A DNA stretch of 64,000 nt from Halapricum desulfuricans (lineage in GTDB: Archaea > Halobacteriota > Halobacteria > Halobacteriales > Haloarculaceae), in NCBI RefSeq assembly GCF_017094465.1, contig NZ_CP064792.1:62001-126000 (forward strand), given 5' to 3'. The translations under genes and the position numbers were made by a program. Of the stretch, positions 55,038 through 63,262 are shown piece by piece; position 1 is the first letter of the stretch, and every line of letters starts with the position of its first letter. The notes beneath the pieces were generated by a model. It saw only the letters and a list, made by a program, of their open reading frames with translations. It was not told the DNA's origin and did not search any database.

Positions 55038-56051
55038 CTACGGTATGTTGTACTGTTCACAAGAAACTGAGTCATCTGCGACAGTTAGTAGCCAAGCAAC
55101 GCGATCGGTGGGATCGGTATTGGTGCTCATTCGTTCAACTGCACCGGTGTACATTACTGGGACCCCACACCAATCCTGTCGAGTTGCATCGTGATGATGC
55201 CCACAGAGAATGAAATCAAACCGGTTGCTGAATTGCCCTATAATTTGATCAAGGTCAACACTCTTTGTCCCACGGTCAGTTAGTTGTGCCAACGTCTGGT
55301 GGAGAACTAGAATTGAAGTGGATTCGATGACTGTGTCCGGAAATTCAAGGTTGTCATACTGCAGATCGCCTTCTGGGTGGTGGTTTATACCAAAGAGACG
55401 AAGGGTCGAGTTCACTGAGACACCACTCGTATCAATATTTGAAGCCAGTGTGCCGTCTCTGTCTTCCAGTAATTCATTACCAGCCGTCGACTGATGATTG
55501 CCCCGTACGTAATAAAAGGGGATACCTGCATCAGCTAACGGATCAAACACCGTTTGGTCGACAAACAGCGCTTGGACGGGCGTGGCCGTATCGTGGAAGA
55601 TGTCGCCAACGTGGACGACCGCATCAACCGACCGTTCGATACCGTACGCAACGGCCGTGCTGAACGCATCAATCGGATCAATCTTCTCACCTGTCCGTGG
55701 GTGTTTCGTTCGGCCAACGTGCGTGTCGCCGACGATGAGGATTCGAGTACATTCCTCGACTGGTCCGAGTGGCGTGATGCGTGTTCGCTTACTCGGAGCC
55801 AGTTCGAGATCGTATCCGCCGCCACCTTTCTGTGCCTTGCAGCGAGAGATCTGGTATTGATAGCCAGCTTTCCAGTCAACTTGGGTCTCTGCACCTTCGT
55901 AGTCGATGAGTCGAAGTGGGGTTCCAGCGGTATCGACGAGAGATACCTCGGCTTGCCGTGACTTTCCGGAATTCCGATCCACCGCAGTAACCTCAACAAC
56001 CAACGGAGCAGGAACGGACTGCCCAGGGGAAAGATCATCAGCGGTAACCAA
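55038..56051 (-). CDS. OB-fold + Mre11-like metallophosphoesterase, second copy
   Basis: 337 residues with the same layout as the gene at 19712. An N-terminal beta domain (VPAPLVVEVTAVDRNSG, KAGYQYQISRCKA) is followed by phosphoesterase motifs I-V-G-D-T-H-V-G-R, V-H-V-G-D-I-F-H-D, R-G-N-H-Q, V-L-H-Q and C-G-H-H-H-D. As in the other copy the third motif lacks the usual Asp (GNHQ instead of GNHD). It probably cuts or binds nucleic acid. It has no obvious operon partner. Confidence 0.7.
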   Translation of the reverse strand: MVTADDLSPGQSVPAPLVVEVTAVDRNSGKSRQAEVSLVDTAGTPLRLIDYEGAETQVDWKAGYQYQISRCKAQKGGGGYDLELAPSKRTRITPLGPVEECTRILIVGDTHVGRTKHPRTGEKIDPIDAFSTAVAYGIERSVDAVVHVGDIFHDTATPVQALFVDQTVFDPLADAGIPFYYVRGNHQSTAGNELLEDRDGTLASNIDTSGVSVNSTLRLFGINHHPEGDLQYDNLEFPDTVIESTSILVLHQTLAQLTDRGTKSVDLDQIIGQFSNRFDFILCGHHHDATRQDWCGVPVMYTGAVERMSTNTDPTDRVAWLLTVADDSVSCEQYNIP

Positions 56052-56297
56052 CGAATATCACTAGTCAACTGTATTCGTGTTTCCAGTAAGACGGTGTTGG
56101 TCTACCGTCACTAATCTAACCTGGTCACGTCTGTATCAATCTTCGATTCTTACGAGTGATCTCCTCCAGATAGGGTACTCAGCTTTGCATATTATCGTCG
56201 GAGAAGTCCGTAACCGACATCATCTGTCCTTGCTACGTCCTACGTCATCTACCACTTCAATGTGCAAGACTGAGTAGACGAATAGCGCGCCTCCAAC

Positions 56298-56453
56298 CTA
56301 TTCCGGGATTTCGTATCGAACGAACTCGTTTCCACTACAGGCCGGGCATTCTTCGGTCCCCGGCGACACGTTCGTTCCGCAGTTGCGACATTCGACTACG
56401 ACCTTGGATCCGCCACCTGGCAGTAGCCGAGTGATGACTGTGCGGACACTCAT
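56298..56453 (-). CDS. Small zinc-ribbon protein
   Basis: 51 residues. The pattern is V-E-C-R-N-C-G-T-N-V then E-E-C-P-A-C-S-G-N-E-F, two CxxC knuckles typical of a rubredoxin-like zinc ribbon. The stop is at 56298-56300. It is probably a genuine haloarchaeal small zinc protein. Function unknown. The 56454-56800 interval to its right has no gene I can support. Confidence 0.6.
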   Translation of the reverse strand: MSVRTVITRLLPGGGSKVVVECRNCGTNVSPGTEECPACSGNEFVRYEIPE

Positions 56454-56808
56454 CGTTCTTCGACCTACAACTGACAGGGGATTAATTGTGGCGGCTAACT
56501 CGTCTCACCGGAAATATGGTGTGTGCGACCGTCAAAATCCGCTTGGAAGAAATCCTGTCCTACGCTCCAAGATCTGCTGTGAACACCGATGGAACACTGC
56601 GAACCGTGATCGTCAAACTTGGATCCGGTGATGAAAACGATATGAGATGGGGGGTGGGAGCACTTGTATGCGCTCAGCCAGTGTGGCTTCGATCGCCCCT
56701 TGGTGGGGCAAGTGGGCTATATCGTTTTGAGATATTAATTTCTGGTGGGGTATCCTATTGAGTGGAATCCCAGTTGTGTCGGGCTGCATTGGAAACTATT
56801 TGCGGATT

Positions 56809-57197
56809 TATAAGAAACTACACTCCATAGCGGTGAGCTGTGCATAGAGGACCGCAGCCGAGATACCAATCTCTTGCTGACCCAAATTCTACTCACACTT
56901 GTGGAATATTGAACTATATAATATTTTCTAAAATACTTCCGAGAGCTGGTCTTTGGTGATCCAGGGTTATCTTCCATAACCAGCCAGTAGTGATCTCCCA
57001 GATCCTCGATTTAGACGTAGATATCGGGGAAGATATCGACTTCCCCACAGACATCGAAGCTGTTGTCGACGCCCTCCTTGACGGCTGTGACGAGTGGCCC
57101 GAACTCCCGAGTCGAACCCGAGCATATGCTTGTTCTTCTCGAAGAACTCGGCGATGAAGATCTGTCGCTGGCTCTCGACCAGCGCTCCTCGGCAATC
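56809..57197 (-). pseudogene. Topoisomerase VI subunit B (top6B) N-terminal remnant
   Basis: The frame [19 protein letters not shown] then M-L-G-F-D-S-G is the characteristic N-terminus of archaeal Top6B. After one frameshift it continues [14 protein letters not shown] (the GHKL ATPase N-box), then I-F-P-D-I-Y-V, a stop, and [13 protein letters not shown]. Further on G-Q-Q-E-I-G-I-S-A-A-V-L-Y matches the Top6B R-G-Q-Q-G-I-G-I-S-A-A-V-L-Y motif. Only about 130 codons remain, with several lesions. It must be a second, dead copy. Confidence 0.75.
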
Positions 57198-57322
57198 CCC
57201 GAATCGCACAGGTCGGCTGCACCGATGATATTCGTTAGACAAACCCAGTTGTGCCCGGGTTAAAGCCTTCTCGGTGCTGCGGTGAAAGTGAAGACGTTCG
57301 CCGATTGTGAGAGTTAGCGGAC

Positions 57323-58381
57323 CTATGGTCGTTCGAGCGTGACCTTGCGTGCCTCGTAGTCTTCGAGGAACGAGTCCGGACCACCAACGGAGACAGTCCC
57401 CTCGTCGGTTTCGACGATAATCGTATGTTCGATTGGGATCGTATTCGTCCGTGGTTCGACCATTCCCTGGCGAGTCTCGACGACGGTTCCCTCAAGCGTC
57501 GTGAACGGGTCGTCAGTGTCGACGGGCTGGGCGGTCGCCTGAACGTGGACCGTCGCCTCCGTCTTGTTGTGCAGCGTCGCCTGCAGCGTCGCGTGACGGA
57601 AACTCCGATAGGTCGTCGGAAGTTCGACCGGATCGACGACGGAGTGTTGCTGGGCAAAGGGCCAGTAGTTCGCCAGGAACGAACTGGCGATAATCGGCAC
57701 GATCTGTCCCTGCACGATCGCGATCGCCCGGTCGTCGCTGTTGGCTCGCGAGACCATTTCGGCGGGAGAAGCGATTCCCAGTTGTTCGTCAACCGCGAGC
57801 AGTACTGGCATACCGAGTTGCCAGGTCCGAATGACGCTCCCGACTGGTCGATCGATGCCATCAAGGACGTGTTCGGGATCGTCGACGTCGCTGATCAACA
57901 GCAAGACGAGGACACCGCGATCGATCGCGGCCCCCAGCTGCTCTGCGACTTCCGGGAGATAGCCTTCCGGAACGGCGATGACCAGTTCCTGCTCGGCGCT
58001 TTTGATGTACTCCCGCAGGCGTTTGATGACAGTGACGCGGGATTTGATGACGTCGAACCGCTGGGGTCGCGAGGAGGTCTCCGAGTAGCGCTGTTGCAAC
58101 ACCGGCTCGATGTCCTCAAGTTGGCTCGACAGCATCTCGATGACCTCTTGTGGAGGTTTCGCCTGGATCTTCGTCGGGACGATGTGATCGTCGACATCGA
58201 CGAATCCGCGTTCTTCGAGCTCCTCGCAGATGCTGTAGACGTATCGTTTCGAGACGCCCGTGTCATCAGCGATCGTACTCGCTTTCGCCTCCCCGTGTTC
58301 GAGGATCGTCAGGTACGTCTGAATCTCCTTTTCGGAGAGACCGAACTGTTTGAGCTGGTCTTCCAGCGGGACGGTGTTCAT
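57323..58381 (-). CDS. TrmB-family transcriptional regulator
   Basis: 352 residues from the ATG at 58379-58381; 22 codons upstream in frame look like untranslated leader. An N-terminal winged helix ([20 protein letters not shown], then [20 protein letters not shown]) is followed by a coiled-coil linker and a C-terminal ligand domain of the TrmB type ([31 protein letters not shown]). TrmB proteins regulate sugar uptake and metabolism in archaea. No sugar-related gene is next to it here, so its regulon lies elsewhere or has been lost. Confidence 0.8.
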   Translation of the reverse strand: MNTVPLEDQLKQFGLSEKEIQTYLTILEHGEAKASTIADDTGVSKRYVYSICEELEERGFVDVDDHIVPTKIQAKPPQEVIEMLSSQLEDIEPVLQQRYSETSSRPQRFDVIKSRVTVIKRLREYIKSAEQELVIAVPEGYLPEVAEQLGAAIDRGVLVLLLISDVDDPEHVLDGIDRPVGSVIRTWQLGMPVLLAVDEQLGIASPAEMVSRANSDDRAIAIVQGQIVPIIASSFLANYWPFAQQHSVVDPVELPTTYRSFRHATLQATLHNKTEATVHVQATAQPVDTDDPFTTLEGTVVETRQGMVEPRTNTIPIEHTIIVETDEGTVSVGGPDSFLEDYEARKVTLERP

Positions 58382-58902
58382 CGACGCTCGCCCCCCAATG
58401 GCTGTCCAATGGGTCCGACTCGACCCGACACAGAATTGTGTGCCCACATTCTATTTCCTGTCTACAGGCTCAGAGTACATATATTGTCTATGATCCTTCT
58501 TCATACCTGTCGCGTTTCGAGTTGATATGGACAGCTGGACCGGGAACTCCTATGACTGCAGCGGGAACGACCACTTCGACGAGGAGGGTATCGAATCGCG
58601 GAGTGACGTTGAGGAATTCACTGTCGCTATCGTGTTGAGGCAGGACACAGCCAACGGCGTGAATCAACTCGTTGAACACTGCGGTTAGCGATAACGAGTG
58701 GCACGCTTTTCTGGAATGTGCGTTCACCGAGTGCCCTTTCGGATACTGCCTCGCTACGTGGGCAGACAGGCCGCCTCCGTAGGACGGTTCGGAATCCGCT
58801 CTGTTCCGACCGATTCCTATCTATTAGTAGGGTTGCCTGTCACTTAAACGTCAGCGTGGGAAACTCGGGGCAACCGTTTGAACGGTAGTTTGTTTCCCAG
58901 CG

Positions 58903-58956
58903 TGACGGCGCGTATCCACGGCCTAAAGGGTGGTATTGCGCCTGTTCAGCGTATAA
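58903..58956 (+). repeat. Solo left-end hairpin of a TnpB element
   Basis: This 54-bp segment matches 61427-61481: TGACGGCGCGTATCCACGGC then a loop and GGTATTGCGCCTGTTCAGC. The 61427 copy is the left end of the intact TnpB element. This copy stands alone, with a damaged inner stem. Apart from it, 58382-59162 has no gene I can support. Confidence 0.6.
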
Positions 58957-59162
58957 TTCCCGCGATCAAGATGGGAGTTCCCGACGAGTCTTAGAGGCAT
59001 TCGAAAAAGCGTCTTTGCTCGTGATAGGGAGATAATTCCGGATCAAAGGGTCACGTAACCTATAGACGATTGACTGTCGTAACCGATTGTTTTTGAACAC
59101 GCACACCGAATCCATTGCTGGGAGCACGGAATCCATGTCACACGCTCCGTAGCTCCCTCCCC

Positions 59163-59315
59163 ATGTCAGACCAGACTGAGCCACTCGGAATGTGTCCAAT
59201 GTGCGGTGCTGAGATAGAGCCGTTTCAGCTCCTCGTTGAGTACGAGAAAGACGATGGGACAACAGGCCGGTTCGCTGAGTGTGAGTCGTGCGGTGAGGTT
59301 GTGCGACCGGAGTAG
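59163..59315 (+). CDS. Small zinc protein, DUF7837-like
   Basis: 50 residues from the ATG at 59163. G-M-C-P-M-C-G-A-E-I and A-E-C-E-S-C-G-E-V-V give a zinc ribbon. The pattern closely follows a haloarchaeal family of about 50 residues (DUF7837-type). Located immediately upstream of the PadR regulator. Function unknown. Confidence 0.75.
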   Translation: MSDQTEPLGMCPMCGAEIEPFQLLVEYEKDDGTTGRFAECESCGEVVRPE

Positions 59316-59369
59316 TCAATGTCAACGCGCCATAGATTTAAGGATGCCTGATTGCTATTTATGTTTGAG

Positions 59370-59639
59370 ATGTACGACCTCACAGGTTTCCAGCGAGATC
59401 TGCTGTACGTCGTAGCTGGCTTAGATGAGCCACATGGCTTAGCTATCAAAGACGAACTCGAAGAGTACTACGAGAAGGAAATCCATCATGGCCGACTGTA
59501 TCCAAATCTCGATACATTGGTCGACAAAGGCCTTGTCGAGAAAGGGCAAAAAGACCGGCGAACCAATATTTACGCGATCACAAGGCGAGGGGAGCGCGAA
59601 ATTGAAGCCCGGCGCGAGTGGGAAAGCCAGTACACGTGA
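59370..59639 (+). CDS. PadR-family transcriptional regulator
   Basis: 89 residues from the ATG at 59370 (two in-frame starts lie 3 and 6 codons upstream). The PadR winged helix reads M-Y-D-L-T-G-F-Q-R-D-L-L-Y-V-V-A-G-L then G-R-L-Y-P-N-L-D-T-L-V-D-K-G-L-V-E-K-G and R-R-G-E-R-E-I-E-A-R. The GRLYPNLDTLV motif is diagnostic. Probably a repressor of a nearby or own gene; no clear target is adjacent. Confidence 0.85.
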   Translation: MYDLTGFQRDLLYVVAGLDEPHGLAIKDELEEYYEKEIHHGRLYPNLDTLVDKGLVEKGQKDRRTNIYAITRRGEREIEARREWESQYT

Positions 59640-59738
59640 GATTAGCTACTTACGGATAATCGAGGACGAGGAGAAAGCCTCACGCTTCAGCGCGCTGAGG
59701 AAGTCAAGGTCCCCGCTTAGGATGATTAATGAGGGGCG

Positions 59739-59960
59739 TCAGTTGGTGTGGTCTTGGGTGTAGTCGAGGAGGAGATCCATAACACGAAGAGCGTCATCGG
59801 GATTATCGATCAGGAGAGGATTATGATGAGAACCGGCGAGGCGGAGGAGTTCGTCGTCTTGATCAGCAGCGACGATGCGCTCGACACGGCCGTTGCCGAC
59901 TTGCACGGAGTCGGTGGCGCGGGTTCGACGCATTGCGACCCAAACGGGTACGTTCCTAAT
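59739..59960 (-). pseudogene. C-terminal fragment cut by TnpB, hydrolase-like
   Basis: From the right end of the TnpB element the frame runs N-V-P-V-W-V-A-M-R-R-T-R-A-T then R-V-E-R-I-V-A-A-D-Q-D-D-E-L-L-R-L-A and G-S-H-H-N-P-L-L-I-D-N-P-D-D-A-L to a stop at 59739. The H-N-P-L-L near the end resembles the catalytic-His region of alpha/beta hydrolases. The N-terminal part is not found on the far side of the element, so the gene was truncated, not just interrupted. Confidence 0.5.
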
Positions 59961-60000
59961 GTTGACCTCCTCCCCCGCGTGAACGCGGGGGAATCCCGAG
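59961..60000 (-). ncRNA. Omega-RNA 3' hairpin / right end of TnpB
   Basis: On the minus strand CTCGGGATTCCCCCGCGTTC continues through a perfect CCCCCGCG-CGCGGGGG stem to GTCAAC. It matches the solo copy at 53265. Position and conservation fit the omega-RNA scaffold end. Expression is not shown. Confidence 0.5.
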
Positions 60001-60072
60001 TCAAGCGGATCGAAGATTCGCGTACATCGCAAATCTCCGATTGCTCAGCGTTGGGATATTAGGGTTTACACG

Positions 60073-61341
60073 TCACTCGGCGGTTGCTCGCGGCTGGAAT
60101 CCGTGAGTCCGGCTGAACTGAATGACGCGAGGCTGGGCCAAACAGCCGTTATCGCTATCCCCGAGTGGGGGAGTCACGCTTAGCGTTTTCTGCCTGATGT
60201 TATCGGCTCCGTTCACGTCGCCGTGAGCGACAACCCCACAGCGGTCGCACTTCCACAACCCACGTTCGACACGGTTGTCCCCGTCTTCGTGCCCGCACAC
60301 ACTACACGACGATGATGTACCGCGCTCGTCGGGCATCTCCACCTCGATGCCACGTTCACGAGCTTTGTAGTCGATGAGGTTCATCAACCGCTTGTACGCC
60401 CAATTATCCAAGCGTTTGTTGCCGTGTCTGCCCCAGTCGTCTTCATCAACACCACTGGGGTCTCCGACGACAAGCGTGCCAACATCGTGAGAAACACACC
60501 GCTCAACGATGTCTTTCGAGAGGGCGTGTAAGAAGTGGTCTTTGCGACGCGACAGTTTTTCACGTGCCCACTCTGCTTTTTGGCTGGGACCGTGCGGCCC
60601 TGCTGTCTGGTACTCTTCTTGCTGGAAGTAGTGCTTGTCCTCGCGGAGCGTGTTGCCCGGATACAACAGAGCGTCGTCGGGGAATGCAACGGCGGCAGGA
60701 TTACAGATTCCGAGGTCAACACCCGCTGCCTTCTCGCCTGGTGCCTCTGCCGCAATCTCGTGCTTGCAGACGACGTGAAGTTCCCATCGTTCCTTGTGAC
60801 TGTTCCAGACGGCACGGACTTGCTGAACGTTCTCCAATTCGACTTCGGGTGGGGCGTCGTACTCAACGAGGATATAGTCGCGGGCACGCGGTGACGGTTT
60901 GTGGAGTTTACCCTTTGAGAGCCGGAATCGGTTGTGTTTCGTGTCGTGGCGGAAGCCGTTGGCTTTCCACGTGACCGTCGAGCGGGGGTGTTCCTCGTGG
61001 ACACGGCGACCTTGGTCGTCGTAGTAGTTCTGTTTGCGGTAGCCCGGCGGATTGTCCCGACTGTCGTCGCTGTTGAACCACGAGGTGAAGGCCTCAGAAA
61101 GCTCTTCGAGAACTTTCTGACTGGACTGACTGTGCAGTCCTCGGTATTTGTCGTGTTCCTTCACCACGGCTTTCAGTTCGGACTCGTCGGGGATTTCGCC
61201 GGTTTCGTCCCACGTCTGGCGGGCGTGGTAGAGGGCGACGTTCCAGAGCTTGGACGCCGACCACCCATGCCTGTCCAGCGATTCCCGAACCTGCGAGTGG
61301 TTCTGGATGCGGCAGACGTGGGTGCGGCGTGTGGTCGACAT
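60073..61341 (-). CDS. tnpB: TnpB RNA-guided nuclease (IS1341 type)
   Basis: 422 residues. RuvC-I has G-V-D-L-G-I-C-N-P-A. The RuvC-II position reads T-L-V-V-G-D-P-S-G-V, lacking the usual Glu but with Asp. The zinc finger is S-C-S-V-C-G...W-K-C-D-R-C-G and RuvC-III is H-G-D-V-N-G-A-D-N-I-R-Q. N-terminal beta and helical domains precede it (WSASKLWNVALYHAR). Full length with no lesion. Such proteins cleave DNA guided by an RNA from the element's right end. Activity depends on whether the altered RuvC-II residue is tolerated. Confidence 0.85.
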   Translation of the reverse strand: MSTTRRTHVCRIQNHSQVRESLDRHGWSASKLWNVALYHARQTWDETGEIPDESELKAVVKEHDKYRGLHSQSSQKVLEELSEAFTSWFNSDDSRDNPPGYRKQNYYDDQGRRVHEEHPRSTVTWKANGFRHDTKHNRFRLSKGKLHKPSPRARDYILVEYDAPPEVELENVQQVRAVWNSHKERWELHVVCKHEIAAEAPGEKAAGVDLGICNPAAVAFPDDALLYPGNTLREDKHYFQQEEYQTAGPHGPSQKAEWAREKLSRRKDHFLHALSKDIVERCVSHDVGTLVVGDPSGVDEDDWGRHGNKRLDNWAYKRLMNLIDYKARERGIEVEMPDERGTSSSCSVCGHEDGDNRVERGLWKCDRCGVVAHGDVNGADNIRQKTLSVTPPLGDSDNGCLAQPRVIQFSRTHGFQPRATAE

Positions 61342-61426
61342 CCCTGTACTACTATCTTATGAAATATCGCTACTTATATTCTATGGAATATCCAGTCGTG
61401 CTATAGTCTGTGGAATCTTTGCCAGA

Positions 61427-61481
61427 TGACGGCGCGTATCCACGGCCTAAGGCCGTGGTATTGCGCCTGTTCAGCATATAA
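61427..61481 (+). repeat. Left-end hairpin of the TnpB element
   Basis: A perfect double-stem palindrome: GGCGC / GCGCC outside and CCACGGCC-TAA-GGCCGTGG inside, about 85 bases upstream of the tnpB start. A damaged copy lies at 58903. Subterminal hairpins of this type are recognised by TnpA transposases of IS200/IS605 elements supplied in trans. Confidence 0.65.
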
Positions 61482-61592
61482 GAGTGGCGGTTAAGAGAGT
61501 TTATTTCAGACATCGACGAGAGTATCGTCTCGCTGGCGGAGACAGTGGACACTGACTTCCAGAGCGGTGAAGCGAGAGACCGCACGCCCTAG
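61482..61592 (+). pseudogene. Gene 3' fragment next to the TnpB left end
   Basis: Directly after the left-end hairpin, 36 codons read E-W-R-L-R-E-F-I-S-D-I-D-E-S then I-V-S-L-A-E-T-V-D-T-D-F-Q-S-G-E and end at a TAG at 61590-61592. The acidic composition is typical of the host. There is no start codon of its own. Probably the end of a gene truncated by the element. The rest of 61593-61887 is non-coding. Confidence 0.4.
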
Positions 61593-61729
61593 CGGTGCGA
61601 GCCGGGTACGACCCACTCCGCAGGACGTTCCCGAAGGTTTGCCAGTAGCGTCAACTGTTCGTCTTCAAGATAGCGGGTGGTCACGATACAGGGCGCGCCT
61701 AGCAACCAAGTTAGCAGTCAACGAATTGG

Positions 61730-61850
61730 CCAATTCCGGAAATTCCCGGAAGACTCGAATTTCCACAAACAGAATCGAGCAACAGCGCAGGAATCGCGAT
61801 AGCCATCAGAGATCCGACAGCGAGGTTTCCGGAAACAACCCGGCCATCTT
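61730..61850. promoter_or_regulatory. Palindrome cluster upstream of orc1/cdc6
   Basis: Within 120 bases there are a TTCCGGAA palindrome followed by TTCCCGGAA, a CGAATTTCCACAAAC stretch, and a longer palindrome GTTTCCGGAAAC followed by AACCC. Origin recognition boxes of haloarchaea often lie next to orc genes and contain TTTCC...GGAAA-type sequences. The match is partial, so these may be origin boxes or an autoregulatory site. Confidence 0.35.
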
Positions 61851-61887
61851 TTTACTCCTCGCCAGGAAACCGATCTGGTAGAACGAG

Positions 61888-62916
61888 ATGATCCGCGATG
61901 CTCGTGTGCTCCGAGCCGGGTTCGTCCCTCGGGAAGTCGAGCATCGCGACGCAGAGGTCAACCACCTCTCCAGCGTCCTCGAACCCATCGCGAACGGTGA
62001 ACCGGCCGACACCGCCATCGTCACCGGGCCCAGCGGCGCTGGCAAGACCTGTATCGCGAAGTTCGTGACTGAACGGCTTCGCGAGGAAGTCCTCGACGTC
62101 GAGACGGTCTACGTCAACTGCTGGCGGAACTACACTCGGTTTCGGACGCTCTACCAGATTCTCGACGAACTCGGCTCGACGATCGACATTCACCGCCAGT
62201 CGACTCCACATGACGAACTCATCGACCGGCTTCAGCAGCACGACGGCCCGCGAACCGTCGTCATCCTCGACGAGGTCGACCAGCTCGAAGACCCCAGCGT
62301 CATCTACGATCTCCACAGCCTCCCGCAGTTCGCGATCATCTGCATCGCGAACAAGGAAGAGGAGCTGTTCAGCCGCGTCGACGACCGGCTTGTGAGTCGG
62401 CTCCGTTCGAGTGAACACGTCCGGATGGACAAGTACCACGACGAGCAGCTGTACGACATCCTGAGTGCTCGCGCGAAGTGGGGGCTCGACGAGGACGTCA
62501 TCACCGACGACCAGCTCTACCGGATCGCCGACGCGGCCGCCGGCGACGCCCGCCTCGCAATAGGCATCCTCCGAACGGCCGCCGGCAAGGCCGATCGCGA
62601 GAACCACGAGCGCATCACCGACGACATTCTCCTGAACGCCGCCGAGGATGCCCGAGCCCAAATCAAGCAGAAGAGCCTCGATTCACTCACGCCGCACCAG
62701 CGCGTCGTCTACGACATCGTTCGCGAGCACGGTCCGATCGGGCCGAGCGAAATTCACGAGCGCTATACCGAGGACGTCGATGACCCACGGACGAAACGGA
62801 CTGTCCGCACGTACCTTTCGAAGATGGAGCAGTACAACCTCCTCGAGGCGGAGGGGACGAGTCGAGATCGAGAGTACTCGCTCGTCGATTCGGCGGCTGC
62901 GTCTCCGATGCAGTGA
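61888..62916 (+). CDS. orc1/cdc6: Orc1/Cdc6 replication initiator
   Basis: 342 residues, a compact form. Walker A V-T-G47-P-S-G-A-G-K-T54, Walker B V-V-I-L-D-E-V-D-Q (124-132), sensor I I-I-C-I-A-N-K and the initiator signature D-D-R-L-V-S-R-L. The C-terminal winged helix (HQRVVYDIVREHGPIGPSEI, then RTVRTYLSKMEQYNLL) binds origin DNA. Haloarchaea carry many orc paralogues, often on plasmids or next to mobile DNA, so this may be the initiator of a local or integrated replicon. Confidence 0.9.
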   Translation: MIRDARVLRAGFVPREVEHRDAEVNHLSSVLEPIANGEPADTAIVTGPSGAGKTCIAKFVTERLREEVLDVETVYVNCWRNYTRFRTLYQILDELGSTIDIHRQSTPHDELIDRLQQHDGPRTVVILDEVDQLEDPSVIYDLHSLPQFAIICIANKEEELFSRVDDRLVSRLRSSEHVRMDKYHDEQLYDILSARAKWGLDEDVITDDQLYRIADAAAGDARLAIGILRTAAGKADRENHERITDDILLNAAEDARAQIKQKSLDSLTPHQRVVYDIVREHGPIGPSEIHERYTEDVDDPRTKRTVRTYLSKMEQYNLLEAEGTSRDREYSLVDSAAASPMQ

Positions 62917-62934
62917 CCGTGATGCCGTCAGCTA

Positions 62935-63165
62935 TCAGGAATGGAACTCGCCGAGGCCCGATTGCTCGTGGTCTAGCGACTCGATGACCTGGGGATCGTC
63001 GTTGCCGGGGTTGTTGACCCGCGTCGAAATCTCGTAAGCGTCCAGATCGTCCTTCGGGTACGGCTGGCACAGTTCCTTGCGGGTGTCCGGGTCTGCAGCG
63101 AGCCAGTCGGACTCAGCGTCCTTCGGGAGGACGACCGGCATCCGGTCGTGGATTGAGTTCATAGT
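62935..63165 (-). pseudogene. SRAP (YedK/HMCES-like) gene cut by a TnpB element
   Basis: The fragment reads N-S-I-H-D-R-M-P-V-V-L-P-K-D then D-W-L-A-A-D-P-D-T-R-K and Y-E-I-S-T-R-V-N-N-P-G-N-D, the C-terminal third of SRAP proteins, including the catalytic His of IHDRMP. Upstream it runs straight into the left end of the TnpB element (hairpin at 63169). The catalytic Cys2 and the rest would lie beyond the window. SRAP proteins crosslink to abasic sites in single-stranded DNA; this one is inactivated. Confidence 0.75.
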
Positions 63166-63168
63166 GAT

Positions 63169-63206
63169 TGCGAGGCGGATACCCTGACCCTTGAGGGCAG
63201 GGAGGA
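63169..63206 (+). repeat. Left-end hairpin of the second TnpB element
   Basis: CCCTGACCCTTGAGGGCAGGG is a nested inverted repeat, followed by GAGGAAGCCGACAC, the sequence also seen at 54849. The tnpB start lies about 60 bases further on. Confidence 0.6.
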
Positions 63207-63262
63207 AGCCGACACCCTTGGCTGTAAATACCTTCAAGTATCACTAAGCATACTAATGAAGT

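Larger units (their letters stand above)
59961..61481 (-). mobile_element. IS1341-type TnpB element
   Basis: The left end is the hairpin at 61427-61481 and the right end the GTTGAC...CCCGAG hairpin at 59961-60000. It encloses one tnpB gene and no TnpA. The length is about 1.52 kb. By analogy with characterised TnpB elements the 3' part should encode an omega-RNA whose guide is the sequence just beyond the right end (minus strand, starting ATTAGGAACGTACCCG). Confidence 0.65.

Noticed and set aside
56486-56761. 91-codon plus-strand ORF between the zinc-ribbon gene and the top6B remnant
   Set aside because: Mixed composition, no acidic bias, no motif and no promoter; treated as intergenic.
57090-57130. 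tRNA T-loop-like TCGAACCCGAG
   Set aside because: It is part of the Top6B remnant (GFDSG codons); no acceptor or anticodon stems around it.
57235-57864. 209-codon frame inside the TrmB gene
   Set aside because: Arg/Ser-rich shadow of the real gene in another frame.
58488-58727. 79-codon minus-strand ORF upstream of the TrmB regulator
   Set aside because: Composition not clearly coding and no family resemblance in any frame.
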